Source of the DNA: Sphingomonadales bacterium
Lineage (GTDB): Bacteria > Pseudomonadota > Alphaproteobacteria > Sphingomonadales > Sphingomonadaceae
Direction: 5' to 3'
Length of the DNA stretch: 16,797 nucleotides
Assembly: GCA_018971065.1 (NCBI GenBank)
Contig: JAGWVC010000089.1
Coordinates: 1 to 16,797, forward strand
How positions within the stretch are numbered: the stretch's first letter is position 1; each line of letters opens with the position of its first letter. Below, piece by piece: positions 15,211-16,797 of the stretch. Below the pieces are notes generated by a model. That model did no database searches, was not told where the DNA came from, and worked only from the letters and a program-made list of their open reading frames with translations. The position numbers were made by a program, and so were the translations under genes.

Positions 15211-16590
15211 TCAATCGTGCCCCGGAGTGCCTGATGGTCCCGCTTGCGAAACCCGGTACAGCAGGATTGCCGCTTCGAGTTCCTCCTGCCGGCCGAGCAC
15301 GGCGGCATCCTGCGCGCTGATTTCCAGGTCCTGCGCATCGAGCAGATGGCGCAAGTCGGCCTCGCCTTCCAGATACTGACTGCGGGCCAGCATGACCGTG
15401 CGATGGGCCTGCTCCGCCATGACGTTCAGCGTGGTCTGGCGATGGCGCGCGTGGGCCAGGGCGGACAGGCCGTTCTCGACATCGGCAAGCGCGGTCAGCA
15501 AGGCTTCGCGATAGAGCGCAACGGCCTCGCGCTGGCGCGCTGCGGCCAGATCAAGGTCGCCGCGAAGGCGATTGCGCGCGAAGATCGGCGCCAGCACCTG
15601 CGCACCGGCGATCACGCCGGAAAGCGCCCCGCCGGTCAGGCCCGATTGGGCGCTGTGCTGCAGTGAAAGGTCAAGCCGAGGAAAGAAGGCGGCGCGCGCG
15701 ACTGCCACATCGCCCCCGGCAGCGGCAATGCGCGCCTCGGCCGCTAGCACGTCGGGGCGGGTCGCGATCAGTCGCGCGGGCGATGGCGGCCTCAGCGCGG
15801 CGACGCCGAAACCGGCGATGTCGGCGGGCACCGCATCGAACAGCGGCGCTTCGGCACCCATCAGCACCGCCAGACCGGTGCGCGTATCGTCCTCCGATTT
15901 CCGCAACTGCTCGCGTTCGGCATCGAGCTGGCCGATACGCAGCGCCTGAAGGCTGACATCGACGTCGGTGGCCACGCCTTCCTTGCGGCGCCATTCGATG
16001 ATCCGCATCAGTTCGTGCGCCTGCGTCAGGCTGCGGTCGATCAGGCCGATCCGGGCATGAAGCGCCGCGCGTGCCACGAAGGTTCGCGCGATTTCGGCGG
16101 CAAGCGCGATGTCCAGGGCGTCGCGATCGTAGGCGACGGCCCTTGCCCGACTGTTCGCGGCGCGAATCCCGCCCGCCGTGCCGCCGGCAAGGTCGATCGA
16201 CATCGCGGCATCCAGCGTGGTGAAATCCTTGACGAGGTCGAACGTCCCGCCGTTCGTGCCGGTGCTGCCGGTCGCGCTGGCGCCGATCGCGATCGTCGGC
16301 AACGCTGCACCGCGCGCCGTGCGCAGCAGCGCGCGGGCAGCGTCGATGCGGGCATCGGCGGCGGCAAGCCGGGGGCTGTGCAACCTGGCCCGCGCGATCA
16401 GCGCCGCCAGTTCGGGCGAGCCGAGCACGCTCGCGAGGTCCGTTTCGGACGAGGCCGCCACGGCCGGAACCGGCGCACTCCAGTCGGTTGACGCAACCGT
16501 GGGCGCCACGTCCAGCCGGGGTGCGGGCGTGCAGCCCGCCAGCAGCAGGCCGCACGATGCACAGGCGCGCAAGACGGAGCGAGGCAACAT
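15211..16590 (-). CDS. Outer-membrane efflux lipoprotein (NodT/TolC family)
   Basis: This 459-residue protein is an outer-membrane factor of the NodT type. It has a signal peptide with lipobox LLAG-C20, so it is probably a lipoprotein. Two repeats of long alpha-helical coiled coil follow, and the family hallmark RPDVLAAEARIAAA-GGDVAVARAAFFPRLDL (split here by a dash) begins the second repeat near two-thirds of the length. Such trimers form the exit duct for RND, MFS or type I exporters. The ATG at 16590 has only a weak ribosome site. It diverges from the HlyD-like gene at 16714 across 123 bases, so this duct and that membrane fusion protein probably serve one exporter. It is unrelated in theme to the catabolic genes to the left. 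Confidence 0.93.
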   Translation of the reverse strand: MLPRSVLRACASCGLLLAGCTPAPRLDVAPTVASTDWSAPVPAVAASSETDLASVLGSPELAALIARARLHSPRLAAADARIDAARALLRTARGAALPTIAIGASATGSTGTNGGTFDLVKDFTTLDAAMSIDLAGGTAGGIRAANSRARAVAYDRDALDIALAAEIARTFVARAALHARIGLIDRSLTQAHELMRIIEWRRKEGVATDVDVSLQALRIGQLDAEREQLRKSEDDTRTGLAVLMGAEAPLFDAVPADIAGFGVAALRPPSPARLIATRPDVLAAEARIAAAGGDVAVARAAFFPRLDLSLQHSAQSGLTGGALSGVIAGAQVLAPIFARNRLRGDLDLAAARQREAVALYREALLTALADVENGLSALAHARHRQTTLNVMAEQAHRTVMLARSQYLEGEADLRHLLDAQDLEISAQDAAVLGRQEELEAAILLYRVSQAGPSGTPGHD

Positions 16591-16613
16591 CGCACCGTGA
16601 CTAGCGCGGGGAC

Positions 16614-16666
16614 GTTAAGAAAGCGGTTATGGTGAAGTTACGCTGCACGATCAGGGTTAACGCTGC
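16614..16666. promoter_or_regulatory. GTTA direct repeats in the efflux divergent promoter region
   Basis: GTTA occurs at 16614, 16626, 16637 and 16656, with steps of 12, 11 and 19 bases. The last two extend to GTTACGCTGC (16637-16646) and GTTAACGCTGC (16656-16666). Direct repeats at about 11 bases are typical of OmpR/PhoB-type response regulator sites. Position between the divergent outer-membrane and HlyD-like genes suits shared control. The assignment is inference. Confidence 0.3.
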
Positions 16667-16669
16667 CTT

Positions 16670-16685
16670 TACCCGACGGCGGGTA
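16670..16685. promoter_or_regulatory. Inverted repeat TACCCG-ACGG-CGGGTA
   Basis: Perfect 6-base arms (16670-16675 and 16680-16685) enclose a 4-base loop, 28 bases before the HlyD-like GTG start. It could be an operator or a small leader hairpin. No T-run follows on the + strand, so it is not a terminator. Confidence 0.3.
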
Positions 16686-16693
16686 GGTTCGCG

Positions 16694-16705
16694 GCCTTGC
16701 AAGGC
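16694..16705. promoter_or_regulatory. 12-base palindrome over the HlyD-like ribosome site
   Basis: GCCTTGCAAGGC is a perfect palindrome that includes the AAGG (16701-16704) most likely to act as the ribosome site for GTG 16714. It could be a repressor site, or a structure that limits translation; with almost no loop, a protein-binding site is more likely than a hairpin. Confidence 0.3.
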
Positions 16706-16713
16706 GTAGGTGC

Positions 16714-16797
16714 GTGACGGATACCCTGTTCAGACCGGAAGTGATCGAGGCACGTCGGCACCGCCTGTCGGGCACGGTGTGCGCCGCCGTGCCGCCC
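16714..16797 (+). CDS. HlyD/CvaA-like membrane fusion protein, N-terminal fragment (cut by window edge)
   Basis: The frame from GTG 16714 stays open to the right edge and gives 28 residues. LFRPEVIEARRHRLSGTV matches the start of colicin V (CvaA)-type HlyD-family membrane fusion proteins, whose short cytoplasmic N-terminus carries a LFR-x-E-x-x-E-x-R-R-x-R-x-x-G motif just before the single transmembrane helix. Such proteins join an inner-membrane peptidase-containing ABC exporter to an outer-membrane duct for small peptide export. The divergent NodT-type gene could supply that duct. AAGG at 16701-16704 is the likely ribosome site, with spacing near 9. Only the first residues are visible, so the family call rests on one motif. 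Confidence 0.65.
   Translation, partial: MTDTLFRPEVIEARRHRLSGTVCAAVPP

Noticed and set aside
16614..16660. CtrA-type TTAA-N7-TTAA box in the export promoter region
   Set aside because: No pair of TTAA elements has the required 7-base spacing; only isolated half-sites are present.

Overview
The window is a GC-rich, densely packed bacterial segment. The codon bias, gene types and layout suggest an alphaproteobacterium, most likely a sphingomonad (Novosphingobium, Sphingobium or Sphingomonas type). That placement is inferred from gene style, since no rRNA or other marker gene is present. There are no RNA genes, insertion sequences or CRISPR arrays, and no gap over 300 bases lacks a gene.

Region 1 (1-4795, + strand) looks like a catabolic operon. 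It holds the tail of a cytochrome P450, an acyl-CoA synthetase, a DUF35 (zinc ribbon/OB-fold) protein, a thiolase-fold protein without thiolase catalytic residues, an AcuI/YhdH-type acrylyl-CoA reductase and a possible 37-residue ORF. The ligase, DUF35 and thiolase genes overlap by 4 and 8 bases. A DHA2-type MFS transporter follows (4906-6285).

Region 2 (6289-10060, - strand) is a second, convergent unit. In its direction of reading it runs LysR regulator, amidohydrolase, a second thiolase-fold protein and a second DUF35 protein. The last two overlap by ATGA.

Region 3 (10200-15150) has a GMC flavin alcohol dehydrogenase and a serine-beta-lactamase-fold hydrolase/esterase, coupled by TGATG on the - strand. 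They diverge from a GntR regulator and a 12-helix MFS transporter on the + strand.

Region 4 (15211-16797) is different in theme. A NodT-type outer-membrane efflux lipoprotein (-) diverges from the start of an HlyD/CvaA-like membrane fusion protein (+), which suggests an export system continuing past the right edge.

Taken together, regions 1-3 look like an uptake and degradation module for a hydrophobic, possibly terpenoid or steroid-like compound. The inferred order is: hydroxylation (P450), ester cleavage and alcohol oxidation (hydrolase, GMC enzyme), CoA activation (ligase), then carbon-carbon cleavage by aldolase-like thiolase-fold/DUF35 pairs, with acrylyl-CoA reductase handling a short enoyl-CoA. 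The substrate cannot be read from the sequence. The point most worth following is that both thiolase-fold proteins lack the thiolase catalytic residues. The second carries the tyrosine pair expected of the steroid side-chain aldolase Ltp2, while the first does not.
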